The position numbers were made by a program, and so were the translations under genes. Of a stretch of 62,569 nucleotides of DNA, positions 24,947 to 34,272 are shown piece by piece (within the stretch, counting starts at the first letter, position 1; every line of letters starts with the position of its first letter). The DNA comes from Oscillospiraceae bacterium (GTDB lineage Bacteria; Bacillota; Clostridia; Oscillospirales; Oscillospiraceae): NCBI GenBank assembly GCA_015068135.1, contig SVLB01000009.1:1-62569 (forward strand), given 5' to 3'. The notes under the pieces were generated by a model. That model did not search any database and had not been told where the DNA came from. It saw nothing but the letters and a program-made list of their open reading frames with translations.

Positions 24947-26365
24947 TTGCTTTTTTCCAGCAATGTGTTTTTATTCGCGTTTTTGCCCAGCGTTTTACTG
25001 ATCTACTACCTTTGCCCCAGAGCATTGCGCAATCCTGTACTTTTACTTTGGAGCTTGGTGTTCTATGGCTGGGGAGAACCGGTCTATTTATTCCTGATGG
25101 TAGGGACCATTCTGGTCAACTATTTCTTCGGTGCTGCGATTCACGTCAGGATGCAAAAAAACCGGAATGCCAAGTGGTTTTTGTTCGGTGGCGTAGCCAT
25201 AAACTTGTTGCTCCTTGGATTTTTCAAGTATGCCGGATTTATTGCTGAGCAGTACAATCATATTCCGTTCTTGCCGGATATTTCGGTGCCTGAGATCGAG
25301 CTTCCCATCGGTATCTCCTTCTATGTGTTCCAGTCCATGAGCTACATTATTGATGTTTACCGTAAGGATGCGCCGGTGCAAAAGAATGTGCTGACCTTTG
25401 GTACCTATGTGACCTTGTTTCCTCAGCTCATCGCCGGCCCCATTGTTCGGTATTACGATGTTGCCCAGCAGATGGACGGCAGAAGGGAATCGGTTTCCCA
25501 GTTTGCTTCCGGCGTTTCCCGCTTTATTACCGGTCTTGGTAAAAAGGTCTTGATCGCCAATGCCATGGGCCTTCTGTGGGAAGGCACCCGGGATGCTTAC
25601 GGAAATGTTGAGATCATGGGCCTTGTCCATTACGATGGCGTTTTGGCAGCATGGGTCGGTATTATCGCCTATGCACTGCAGATCTATTTTGATTTCTCCG
25701 GATACTCGGATATGGCCATTGGTTTAGGCCGGATGTTTGGCTTCGAATTTTTGGAAAACTTCAATTATCCCTATATTTCCAAAAGCATTACGGAGTTTTG
25801 GCGCCGGTGGCATATTTCTCTTTCTACCTGGTTTAAAGAGTATGTCTACATCCCCCTGGGTGGCAACCGCAAGGGCTTGCCCAGACAGATCGTTAATCTT
25901 CTGGTCGTATGGGGACTTACCGGCTTTTGGCACGGTTCCAGCTGGAACTTCCTGCTTTGGGGCCTTTACTATGCACTCCTTTTGATCATTGAGAAGCTGT
26001 TCCTGCTGAAGGTGCTGAAAAAGCTTCCTTCGGTATTGACCAGGGTTTACAGCCTTGTTGCGGTTCTTTTTGGTTGGGCGCTGTTCTACTTTGTGGACAT
26101 GGGCGAGCTGGGGGCGTTTTTCTCCCGATTGTTCAGCACAGGTGCTACAGATGTTTACGGAACCAATTTGATTTTGTCCTATCTGCCGATTTTAGGAATT
26201 GCGCTGATTTGCGCCACGCCTTTGGGCAAATTGATCTACAGCCGCTATGAGAATACGGCTGTGGTTCGTTGGGGCAGGATCCTGGGTTGTGGCGTACTGC
26301 TGCTTCTGTGCGTTGCCGCACTGGCTTCCCAAAGCTATAATCCCTTTATTTATTTCCGCTTTTAA
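24947..26365 (+). CDS. MBOAT-family O-acyltransferase (AlgI/PatA-like)
   Basis: This 472-residue, multi-pass membrane protein moves acyl groups across or onto the membrane face for polymer O-acylation. I chose the TTG at 24947, just after AAAGGAGGGC, giving the usual MLFSSNVFLF start. Key motifs are SYIIDVYR, FWRRWHISLSTWF, and the catalytic His in GFWHGSSWNF. It is followed by a DHHW protein, the usual partner order of AlgI/AlgJ or PatA/PatB. Confidence 0.92.
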   Translation: MLFSSNVFLFAFLPSVLLIYYLCPRALRNPVLLLWSLVFYGWGEPVYLFLMVGTILVNYFFGAAIHVRMQKNRNAKWFLFGGVAINLLLLGFFKYAGFIAEQYNHIPFLPDISVPEIELPIGISFYVFQSMSYIIDVYRKDAPVQKNVLTFGTYVTLFPQLIAGPIVRYYDVAQQMDGRRESVSQFASGVSRFITGLGKKVLIANAMGLLWEGTRDAYGNVEIMGLVHYDGVLAAWVGIIAYALQIYFDFSGYSDMAIGLGRMFGFEFLENFNYPYISKSITEFWRRWHISLSTWFKEYVYIPLGGNRKGLPRQIVNLLVVWGLTGFWHGSSWNFLLWGLYYALLLIIEKLFLLKVLKKLPSVLTRVYSLVAVLFGWALFYFVDMGELGAFFSRLFSTGATDVYGTNLILSYLPILGIALICATPLGKLIYSRYENTAVVRWGRILGCGVLLLLCVAALASQSYNPFIYFRF

Positions 26366-26377
26366 GGAGGTGCGCAT

Positions 26378-27499
26378 ATGAAAGCAAGAAAAGATGAATG
26401 GCTGCTGTGCGCACTGTTCTGCGGCTTTTTGGCACTGATGTGCCTGCTGCTGTTTTTACTTCCCAAGTCCGATTTTTCTGAAACAGAGAAGCGATATTTG
26501 GCAGATTCTCCCAAGCTTACAGCAGACAGCCTGTCTTCCGGTGATTTCGGAAATGATGTGGAGAGTTGGATGGCAGATCATATTCCCGGTCGGGATTTCT
26601 TTGTAGGACTCAACAGCTATTATGAGCGCCTGACCCTTCGCCAGGTTACTAAGGATATTTACTTGGCAGAAGGGGATCGGTTGGTAGAAAAGCCTGTTAC
26701 CTTCGACGAGGAGCGGGTCAGCAAGAATGTGGCTGCTATGCTTAGCTTTGCCAAAAACTGTGAAGTACCGGTGGATGTGATGCTGGTCCCATCCGGCGGT
26801 TGGGCTGTTCGGGATTCTGTTATGGGTATTTCCGATCCTTATAAGGATGAGCAGATAATTTCTGAAGTTTACAGTCGCCTGGATGGGGTAAATACCTTTG
26901 ATGCCTTGTCTGTGATCGGTGGGCATCAGGATCCTGCTGCGTTATACTATCGCACGGACCATCACTGGACCAGCCTCGGTGCCTATTTGACCTATAGTGC
27001 CTATATGGAGTCAAAGGGCAGGGAATATCCGGTCAGGGAGGACTTTGAAGTTACGTTGGCCGAAGATTTTAAGGGAACCACCCATTCCCGTGCAGCTATG
27101 TGGCTGATCCCCGGCGAGCCCATTGAAATGTGGCATGGACCTTCAGATCTTACTGTAACCAATGCGGAAACCAATACGCCTCATGCAGGTGTTTTTTACG
27201 AGGAACGTCTGCAGGAATTGGACAAATATACGGTCTTTTTGGATGGCAATCATTCTCTGGTACGGATCGAGAATCCTGAAAAGGACGGTACGCTCCTGGT
27301 ATTCCGGGACTCCTATTCCAACTGCCTGGGTGGCTTCCTGGCAGAGTCTTATGGCACTGTGATTTTGGTGGATCTTCGCTATTACAATGGCGATGTTTTG
27401 GAACTGTGCCAATCTGAGAATGCTGATGAAGTGCTGATTTGTTATAGCCTGAGTAATTTTATGACAGATCAGTATTTGGTTAAACTTTATGTCGATTGA
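26378..27499 (+). CDS. DHHW-family protein (AlgJ/AlgX-like)
   Basis: This 373-residue protein has an N-terminal signal anchor (about 9-30) and an extracytoplasmic domain with the diagnostic YRTDHHWT motif and, later, a Ser in FRDSYSNC; these are positioned like the catalytic Asp-His and Ser of AlgJ/AlgX acetyltransferases. It probably accepts acyl groups from the adjacent MBOAT protein and transfers them to an extracellular polymer. A perfect AAGGAGGTG precedes the start. Its 3' end overlaps mutY by 11 bases. Confidence 0.88.
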   Translation: MKARKDEWLLCALFCGFLALMCLLLFLLPKSDFSETEKRYLADSPKLTADSLSSGDFGNDVESWMADHIPGRDFFVGLNSYYERLTLRQVTKDIYLAEGDRLVEKPVTFDEERVSKNVAAMLSFAKNCEVPVDVMLVPSGGWAVRDSVMGISDPYKDEQIISEVYSRLDGVNTFDALSVIGGHQDPAALYYRTDHHWTSLGAYLTYSAYMESKGREYPVREDFEVTLAEDFKGTTHSRAAMWLIPGEPIEMWHGPSDLTVTNAETNTPHAGVFYEERLQELDKYTVFLDGNHSLVRIENPEKDGTLLVFRDSYSNCLGGFLAESYGTVILVDLRYYNGDVLELCQSENADEVLICYSLSNFMTDQYLVKLYVD

Positions 27500-28517
27500 A
27501 ACCTACCAGAAGCTTCCCGGGGCACTGCTTGCCTGGTATGCAGCTGCCCACCGGGACCTGCCCTGGCGGCAGGATCGGGATCCGTATCATATATGGATCT
27601 CTGAGATCATGCTTCAACAGACCCGTGTGGAGGCGGTTAAAGGCTATTACAGCCGCTTTCTTGCAGCGCTGCCCACGATTGCGGATCTTGCCAATGCAGC
27701 AGACGATCAGCTTCAAAAGCTGTGGGAGGGGCTCGGTTATTACAGCCGTGTCAGGAACCTGAAAAAAGCGGCATGTGTGATTATGCAGGAGTATCAGGGG
27801 GTGTTCCCCCGGGAGTATTCCCAAGTGATAAGGCTTCCGGGAATCGGCCCATATACAGCGGGAGCTATATGCTCCATCGCATTTAATCAACCGAAGGCTG
27901 CAGTTGACGGAAACGTGCTGCGTGTGATCACCCGCTTGACCGATGACGCGACTTCCATTGATCAGCCCTCTCTGCGCAAGCAGATCTCTGAGCAGCTGGA
28001 AAAGGTTTATCCGTCCCAGGCGGGGATGTTTACCCAAGCACTTATGGAATTGGGGGCAACCCTCTGCGGACCCAATAAAAAGCCGGCTTGTGAAAGCTGC
28101 CCCTGCAAAGGGTTTTGCCTGGGCTTTGCCCACGGAACAGCAGCACAGCTGCCGGTACGAAAGCAAAAGCCCGTGCGGCGACGGGAAGAGAAGACGGTAT
28201 TCATTCTTTCCTGCCAGGGCTGCTATGGCTTTTGCAAACGTGAAGAATCGGGCCTTTTGGCAGGCCTTTGGGAGCTTCCAAACGTTCCGGGGAAGCTGGA
28301 TATTAAGGACGCCATTTCTTATGTGGAGGAAATTGGTGCAAATCCCAAGCAAATTTTCAAGACGGTGGAGAGAAAACACGTTTTTACCCATATAGAGTGG
28401 GATATGCGTGGAGTTTATGTGGATGTAGGCGAAAAAATCCCTGCGCTTACATGGGAACCGTTTGAAACGATTAAAGACAATATTGCATTACCCACCGCAT
28501 TTCGTCAGTTTCTATAA
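27489..28517 (+). CDS. mutY: A/G-specific adenine DNA glycosylase
   Basis: This 342-residue enzyme removes adenine paired with 8-oxoguanine. The catalytic Glu is in SEIMLQQTRVE, the helix-hairpin-helix in LPGIGPYTAGAI, and the catalytic Asp in AAVDGNVLRV. An iron-sulfur site follows as Cys-X7-Cys-X2-Cys-X5-Cys (CGPNKKPACESCPCKGFC). The C-terminal MutT-like domain, which reads 8-oxoG, holds KHVFTHIEW. It overlaps the DHHW gene, so it is co-transcribed with a surface-acylation locus. Confidence 0.95.
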   Translation: MSIETYQKLPGALLAWYAAAHRDLPWRQDRDPYHIWISEIMLQQTRVEAVKGYYSRFLAALPTIADLANAADDQLQKLWEGLGYYSRVRNLKKAACVIMQEYQGVFPREYSQVIRLPGIGPYTAGAICSIAFNQPKAAVDGNVLRVITRLTDDATSIDQPSLRKQISEQLEKVYPSQAGMFTQALMELGATLCGPNKKPACESCPCKGFCLGFAHGTAAQLPVRKQKPVRRREEKTVFILSCQGCYGFCKREESGLLAGLWELPNVPGKLDIKDAISYVEEIGANPKQIFKTVERKHVFTHIEWDMRGVYVDVGEKIPALTWEPFETIKDNIALPTAFRQFL

Positions 28518-28561
28518 ATAGAGGAAATGCAGTGATAAAAAGAGAGAAGAGGTAGCATATT

Positions 28562-29863
28562 ATGAAAAGAATTACTGCGTTGTTATTGGTTGCATGCATG
28601 TTCGCGGGGCTGTTTGTAGCCTGCGGAGAGGATGCCGTTCCCGGCATTGAGACAGGGGAATCAACCCTGGAGTCCTCTGCAGCAACTGAGACGACAGGAT
28701 CTGTAACCACCGAGGCTTCCACCGCGGAGACCCAGGACACCACTAGCGGAACGGAGTCTACAACAGAGGCGACCACCCAATCCACAACGACTCCTGAGAC
28801 CACTGAGGCTACCCAGGAGACTACCGAGCAGACCAAGGCAACGGAGGAGACGAAGCCTACTGAGACTACGAAACCCACTGAGGCCACCAACCCCACCACC
28901 GAACCTACCACCGAGCCCACCACCGAACCCACAACAAAGCCCACTACTCCAGGCGGCAATATCGGCGAGGATCTGGAGTTTATCCTGGATTGTAACGAGA
29001 TCACCCTCAACGAGGCGGGACAGACCTATACGATCTACACCGGTGAGATCAGCATATCTGATATCACCTGGACTACCGATAACGCAAAGATCGCTACCAT
29101 TAAGAACGGCGTCGTAACCGCAGTCGGTGACGGCACAACCAAGGTGCATGGCAAGTACGGCACGAAGAAGCTTTCCTGCAAGGTCATCTGTGAATTTGCA
29201 GAGGAAACGGTTCCGCCGACTACCGTTCCTGCAGATCCTTCTGCGCCCGTTATGGCACCTCCTTCTTATTCGACGGTAGATTCCTCTTTCTTTGATGATG
29301 CGCTGTTCATCGGCGACTCTGTTTCTCAGGGACTGAATAACTATGTCAGTGCCTATGGCGGATTGGGTAATGCGAAGTTTGCGACCCGTGCCAGCTATGG
29401 TGTTGCCAATGAGATCACCGGTAACCTGCGGGTCACTTTGTTTGGCACACCTACCAGAATTGAGGAAATTGTCAGATATTATAATCCCGGAAAGATCTTT
29501 ATTATGCTTGGCATGAATGAGCTGAGCTACGGTTCCAGCACCCTTATGTCCTACTGGGGCACTTACCTGTCCAGAGTACGTGAGGCGGCTCCCAATGCTG
29601 TGATCTATATTCAGTCTGTTACTCCGGTATATACCAACGGACAGAATTTCAGCTGGGGCGTTACCAATAAGAATGTAGAGACCCTTAATGGTCTTCTGCG
29701 TACCTTTGCTGCCAACAATGGCTGCAGATTCCTGGATGTCGCCCCCTATATGAAGGACTCCACCGGCGGTCTTGCCCGTGCATACACCGCTGACCGCTAT
29801 GTGCATCTGTCCAATGACGGTGCCCGCGCCTGGATCAAGGTACTCTACGCCCTGGCCGGCTAA
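28562..29863 (+). CDS. Lipoprotein with Ig-like and SGNH-hydrolase domains (paralogue)
   Basis: This 433-residue protein has the same layout as the protein at 23262: lipoprotein signal (GLFVAC), a longer Thr/Glu/Pro linker (about 25-135) with EPT-type repeats, a Big_2-like domain (ITWTTDNAKIATI), and an SGNH domain with FIGDSVSQG, MLGMNELSYG and DRYVHLS. The linker repeats probably evolve by slippage. It is presumably a second surface esterase of different specificity. It starts behind GAGG and ends at a strong terminator. Confidence 0.86.
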   Translation: MKRITALLLVACMFAGLFVACGEDAVPGIETGESTLESSAATETTGSVTTEASTAETQDTTSGTESTTEATTQSTTTPETTEATQETTEQTKATEETKPTETTKPTEATNPTTEPTTEPTTEPTTKPTTPGGNIGEDLEFILDCNEITLNEAGQTYTIYTGEISISDITWTTDNAKIATIKNGVVTAVGDGTTKVHGKYGTKKLSCKVICEFAEETVPPTTVPADPSAPVMAPPSYSTVDSSFFDDALFIGDSVSQGLNNYVSAYGGLGNAKFATRASYGVANEITGNLRVTLFGTPTRIEEIVRYYNPGKIFIMLGMNELSYGSSTLMSYWGTYLSRVREAAPNAVIYIQSVTPVYTNGQNFSWGVTNKNVETLNGLLRTFAANNGCRFLDVAPYMKDSTGGLARAYTADRYVHLSNDGARAWIKVLYALAG

Positions 29864-29875
29864 TCCCTACTTATT

Positions 29876-29915
29876 ATCAGCAGGCAATGATTTTCTCATT
29901 GCCTGCTGATTTTTC
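29876..29915 (+). terminator. Terminator after the second SGNH lipoprotein gene
   Basis: ATCAGCAGGCAATGA pairs with TCATTGCCTGCTGAT, followed by TTTTT. Confidence 0.93.
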
Positions 29916-29933
29916 TATATATAGTGGTTGTTG

Positions 29934-29962
29934 TTGACTTTTGCACACAAAATGTGTATACT
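29934..29962 (+). promoter_or_regulatory. Promoter of the topoisomerase operon
   Basis: TTGACT, 17 bases, TATACT. The spacer contains the small palindrome ACACAAAATGTGT. Confidence 0.8.
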
Positions 29963-30002
29963 ATAATAGTAAAAATATGGATAAGTTTGGTAGGTAGGTA
30001 AT

Positions 30003-31997
30003 ATGGCGAAAACAACCAGACAGCAATACGACAATACCAGTATCGTTTCCCTGAAGGGGGAAGAACGGGTTCGCAAACGCCCTGCGGTGATTTTTGGCTC
30101 CGATGATCTGGAAGGCTGTAAGCATGCGGTCTTTGAGATCCTCTCCAACGCCATCGATGAGGCCAGAGAGGGCCATGGTGACACCATCATCGTCACCCGG
30201 TATGAAGACCTGAGTGTCGAGATCGAGGACTTTGGACGTGGCTGTCCCGTGGACTATAATGAAAAAGAAAAGCGGTACAACTGGGAACTGGTTTTCTGTG
30301 AGCTTTATGCCGGAGGAAAGTACGGAGAGAACGGAGAAAACTATGAGTATTCCCTGGGCCTCAACGGCCTGGGCTCCTGCTCGACCCAGTATGCCTCTGA
30401 GTTTTTCGATGCAACCATCCGCCGTGATGGCTTCCGCTATGACCTGCACTTTGAAAAGGGCAGAAATAAGGGCGGACTGAAGAAAGAGCCCACAGATCGC
30501 AAGAAAACCGGCTCCTGCTTCCGCTGGAGACCGGACCGGCAGGTGTTCACCGACATCAACATTCCTGTTGAATACTACCGGGATGTGCTGCGCCGTCAGG
30601 CAGTGGTAAATAAGGGGATCACATTCCGTTTCCGTTACCAGGTGGGAAGTAAGTTTGAAACCGAGGAGTATTTGTACGAAAACGGCATTCAGCAGCACCT
30701 GGAGGAGCTGGTGGGCGACGATGCCTTTACCATGCCCGCCTACTGGGAGGCGGAACGCCGGGGCAGGGACGCGGAAAACCGTCCGGAGATGAAGCTGAAG
30801 ATCACGTCTGCCTTCTGTTTCTCCAAGAAGGTCAATCATGTGGAGTATTATCATAACTCCTCCTGGCTGGAATACGGCGGAAGTCCCGACCGGGCTGTGC
30901 GCTCGGCTTTTGTGGCTGCCTTCGATAAATTCCTGAAGGATAACAACAAGTACACCAAAAACGAGAGTAAGATCATCTACCAGGATATTCAGGACAGCCT
31001 GGTACTGATCACCAACTGCTTCTCTACCATTGGCTGCTTTGAAAACCAGACCAAGAAATCCGTCAATTCCAAGTTTACCCAGGAGGCTATGACCAATTTC
31101 TTCAAGGAAAAGCTTCAGGTTTGGTTTATTGAGAATAAGCAGGAAGCGGATCGGGCGGCAGAGCAGATCCTCATCAACAAGCGCGCCCGTGAAAGTGCGG
31201 AAAAGACCCGAAGCAATATTAAAAAGAACTTGGTTGCCAAGGTGGATATTGCCAACCGGGTACAGAAGTTTGTGGATTGCCGCAGCAAGGATGCTTCTGT
31301 ACGGGAGCTTTATATCGTGGAGGGCGACTCCGCGTTGGGCTCTGTCAAGCAGTCCAGAAATGCGGAGTTTCAGGGGATCATGCCCGTTCGCGGTAAGATC
31401 CTCAACTGTTTGAAGGCGGATTATAATAAGATCTTTGCCTCGCCCATTATTACAGATCTGATGAAGGTTTTAGGCTGCGGTGTGGAGATCGAGGGCAAGA
31501 AAGCCAAGGAGCTTTCCTCCTTTGATATTGAGGCCCTTCGCTGGAATAAGGTGATCATCTGTACCGATGCGGACGTGGACGGCTTCCAGATCCGCACCCT
31601 GATTCTGACCATGCTTTACAGACTTTGTCCCACCTTGATCCGGGACGGCTATGTGTATATTGCAGAATCTCCGCTTTTTGAGATCAATTATAAAGACGGT
31701 GGTCAGGAACTGACCCAGTTTGCCTATAACGAACTGGAAAAGGCGAGGATCCTCAAAGAAATTGAGGGCAAGAAGTATACCATCCAGCGTTCCAAGGGTC
31801 TTGGTGAGAACGAGCCGGAAATGATGGCGATGACCACCATGAACCCTGAGACCCGCCGCCTAATCAAGGTCATGCCTGAGGATGCAGAGCGGACTGCTTA
31901 TTATTTCGACATTCTTTTGGGCGACAGCTTGAACGAGCGGAAAAACTTTATTGCGGAAAACGGCGCCAAGTACCTGGAACTGGCGGATATTTCCTAA
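30003..31997 (+). CDS. parE: Topoisomerase IV/gyrase subunit B-like ATPase
   Basis: This 664-residue protein is the ATPase and TOPRIM subunit of a type IIA topoisomerase. The GHKL ATPase shows EILSNAIDEA (Glu46, Asn49, Asp52) and EDFGRGCPV; the usual SGGLHGVG loop reads YSLGLNGLG. TOPRIM shows VEGDSALG (Glu440) and TDADVDGFQIRTL. The C-terminus has SKGLGENEPEMM and TTMNPETRR. It belongs to a divergent clostridial branch; naming it ParE rather than GyrB is inferred from its partner. The subunit A gene starts 12 bases downstream. Confidence 0.88.
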   Translation: MAKTTRQQYDNTSIVSLKGEERVRKRPAVIFGSDDLEGCKHAVFEILSNAIDEAREGHGDTIIVTRYEDLSVEIEDFGRGCPVDYNEKEKRYNWELVFCELYAGGKYGENGENYEYSLGLNGLGSCSTQYASEFFDATIRRDGFRYDLHFEKGRNKGGLKKEPTDRKKTGSCFRWRPDRQVFTDINIPVEYYRDVLRRQAVVNKGITFRFRYQVGSKFETEEYLYENGIQQHLEELVGDDAFTMPAYWEAERRGRDAENRPEMKLKITSAFCFSKKVNHVEYYHNSSWLEYGGSPDRAVRSAFVAAFDKFLKDNNKYTKNESKIIYQDIQDSLVLITNCFSTIGCFENQTKKSVNSKFTQEAMTNFFKEKLQVWFIENKQEADRAAEQILINKRARESAEKTRSNIKKNLVAKVDIANRVQKFVDCRSKDASVRELYIVEGDSALGSVKQSRNAEFQGIMPVRGKILNCLKADYNKIFASPIITDLMKVLGCGVEIEGKKAKELSSFDIEALRWNKVIICTDADVDGFQIRTLILTMLYRLCPTLIRDGYVYIAESPLFEINYKDGGQELTQFAYNELEKARILKEIEGKKYTIQRSKGLGENEPEMMAMTTMNPETRRLIKVMPEDAERTAYYFDILLGDSLNERKNFIAENGAKYLELADIS

Positions 31998-32009
31998 GAG
32001 AGGTGCATT

Positions 32010-34259
32010 ATGGCACGGAAGAAAAAAGATCAGGAACTGACAAAAAAGAAGGTGGATACCTCCGGTGTTGTAGGACTTGTGGGCTCTACCACGGAGCAGG
32101 CCATTTCCGAAACTTTGGAGATCAACTACATGCCTTATGCCATGTCGGTGATCGTATCCAGAGCCATTCCGGAAATTGACGGCTTTAAGCCTTCTCACAG
32201 AAAATTGCTGTATACCATGTATAAAATGGGACTGCTGAACGGCGGCAGAATGAAATCTGCCAATATTGTGGGACGTACCATGCAGCTTAACCCCCATGGC
32301 GATGCGGCGATCTACGAGACCATGGTCCGTTTGGCAAAGGGCAACGAGACCCTGCTCCATCCTTTTGTAGACTCCAAGGGTAACTTCGGTAAGGTCTATT
32401 CCCGGGATATGGCCTATGCGGCATCCCGTTATACGGAGGCTAAGCTGGATAGTATCAGTGCTGAACTGTTCAAGGATATCGACAGCGACACTGTGGATAT
32501 GGTGGACAACTATGACGGCACTTTGAAGGAGCCAACCTTACTTCCTACCACATTTCCCAATGTGTTGGTATCGGCTAACCAGGGTATTGCGGTCGGTATG
32601 GCAAGTAATATTTGCTCATTTAACCTGGCAGAGGTCTGCCAGACCGCCATTGCCCTTATGGAAAACCCGGATCACGACGTTTTGGAGACCCTGCCGGGAC
32701 CGGATTTTTCCACCGGTGCTGAGCTTCTGTTTGACGAAGCCGCCACCCGTGAGATCTACGCAACGGGGCGGGGCAGCTTCAAGCTTCGGGCTAAATGGAG
32801 ATATGAACCCAAAGGCAATCTGATCGAGATCTATGAGATCCCGTATTCTACCACCTGCGAAGCTATCATTGACAAGGTTGCGGACCTGAATAAGGCAGGC
32901 AAGCTCAAAGAGATCAATGATATGCGCGATGAAACGGATCTGGACGGCCTGAAGCTGACCATCGATCTGAAGCGCGGCGTTGATCCGGAGAAGCTGATGC
33001 AGAAGCTGTTCCGGCTGACACCGCTGCAGGATAGCTTCCCCTGTAATTTCAATATTCTCATTGCCGGAATGCCCCGTGTTATGGGCGTGGGAGAGATCCT
33101 GGAGGAGTGGACTGCATGGCGTACCGAGTGTGTGAAACGTCGTCTGTACTTCCAGGTTGGAAAGAAAGAAGAGCGCTTGCATTTGCTGAAGGGTCTGGAG
33201 CGGATCCTTTTGGACATTGACAAGGCGATCCGCATTATCCGGGAGACGGAACTGGAAAATGAGGTCATCCCCAATTTGATGATCGGCTTCGGTATTGACG
33301 AGATCCAGGCAAACTATGTGGCGGAGATCAAGCTGCGTAATATCAATAAAGAATATATTCTGAAGCAGACCAAGGCCATTGATGATCTGGAACGTGAGAT
33401 CGCTGAACTGCAGGGGATCCTCAAGAGTAACACAAAGCTTCGTAAGGTCATCATCGATGAGCTGAAAAAGGTTGCGGAAAAGTATGGAAAGCCCAGAAAG
33501 ACGGAGATCCTATATCAATCTGCTCAGCTTCAGGAAGAGGATGAGGAGGAAGATATTCCCGATTATCCTGTAACTGTTTTTGTTTCCAAAGAAGGTTATC
33601 TTAAAAAGATCACACCCCAGAGCCTTCGTATGTCCGGTGAGCAGAAATTCAAGGAAGGGGACAGCCTCTCCTTCTCCAAAGAGACCACTAATAAGGCGGA
33701 GATCCTGGTATTTTCTGATCAGGCCCAGTGCTATAAATCCCGTCTTTCTGATTTTGAGGACGGAAAAGCCTCTGTGCTGGGTGATTACTTGCCTCAGAAG
33801 CTGGGCATGGAACCTGGCGAAAATGTGGCGTATGTAATTTTACCCGGTGACTATAAGGGCTTTATGCTCTTCTTCTTTGAAAACGGTAAGGCAGCCAAGG
33901 TGCCCCTTTCTGCCTACGAGACCAAAACCAATCGCCGCAGGTTAACAGGTGCCTATTCTGATAAGAGTCCCCTGAAGGGCGCTATGGCACTGGAGCAGGA
34001 TGTTCAGGTGGCGGTTTATTCTACAGACGGGCGTGCCGCTGTGTTCTCTACGGCGCTGCTGACGCCCAAGACCACCCGAAACACCATTGGCGTGAATGTG
34101 ATGTCCCTGAAGAAAAAGGCCGCTGTGAGCCATGTGATGCTCCTGGAGCAAAGCGGCATTACCAATGTATCCCGTTACCGCTGCCGCACCATACCTGCAG
34201 CCGGCGCTCTGCTGAAGGAAGAGGATTCCGTGGAAAAGCAGATCAGCTTTGATATGTAA
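32010..34259 (+). CDS. parC: Topoisomerase IV/gyrase subunit A-like protein
   Basis: This 749-residue protein is the DNA-cleaving subunit. The active-site Tyr is Tyr141 in AASRYTEA. The quinolone-determining loop reads NPHGDAAIYE, so Ala99 replaces the usual Ser83 (GyrA numbering). A coiled-coil tower (KQTKAIDDLEREIAELQGIL) precedes a shortened C-terminal beta-pinwheel. The GyrA-box typical of gyrase was not seen, which favours a topoisomerase IV role (decatenation). A gyrAB pair is expected elsewhere in the genome. Confidence 0.88.
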   Translation: MARKKKDQELTKKKVDTSGVVGLVGSTTEQAISETLEINYMPYAMSVIVSRAIPEIDGFKPSHRKLLYTMYKMGLLNGGRMKSANIVGRTMQLNPHGDAAIYETMVRLAKGNETLLHPFVDSKGNFGKVYSRDMAYAASRYTEAKLDSISAELFKDIDSDTVDMVDNYDGTLKEPTLLPTTFPNVLVSANQGIAVGMASNICSFNLAEVCQTAIALMENPDHDVLETLPGPDFSTGAELLFDEAATREIYATGRGSFKLRAKWRYEPKGNLIEIYEIPYSTTCEAIIDKVADLNKAGKLKEINDMRDETDLDGLKLTIDLKRGVDPEKLMQKLFRLTPLQDSFPCNFNILIAGMPRVMGVGEILEEWTAWRTECVKRRLYFQVGKKEERLHLLKGLERILLDIDKAIRIIRETELENEVIPNLMIGFGIDEIQANYVAEIKLRNINKEYILKQTKAIDDLEREIAELQGILKSNTKLRKVIIDELKKVAEKYGKPRKTEILYQSAQLQEEDEEEDIPDYPVTVFVSKEGYLKKITPQSLRMSGEQKFKEGDSLSFSKETTNKAEILVFSDQAQCYKSRLSDFEDGKASVLGDYLPQKLGMEPGENVAYVILPGDYKGFMLFFFENGKAAKVPLSAYETKTNRRRLTGAYSDKSPLKGAMALEQDVQVAVYSTDGRAAVFSTALLTPKTTRNTIGVNVMSLKKKAAVSHVMLLEQSGITNVSRYRCRTIPAAGALLKEEDSVEKQISFDM

Positions 34260-34272
34260 GGGAGATGCGCGC

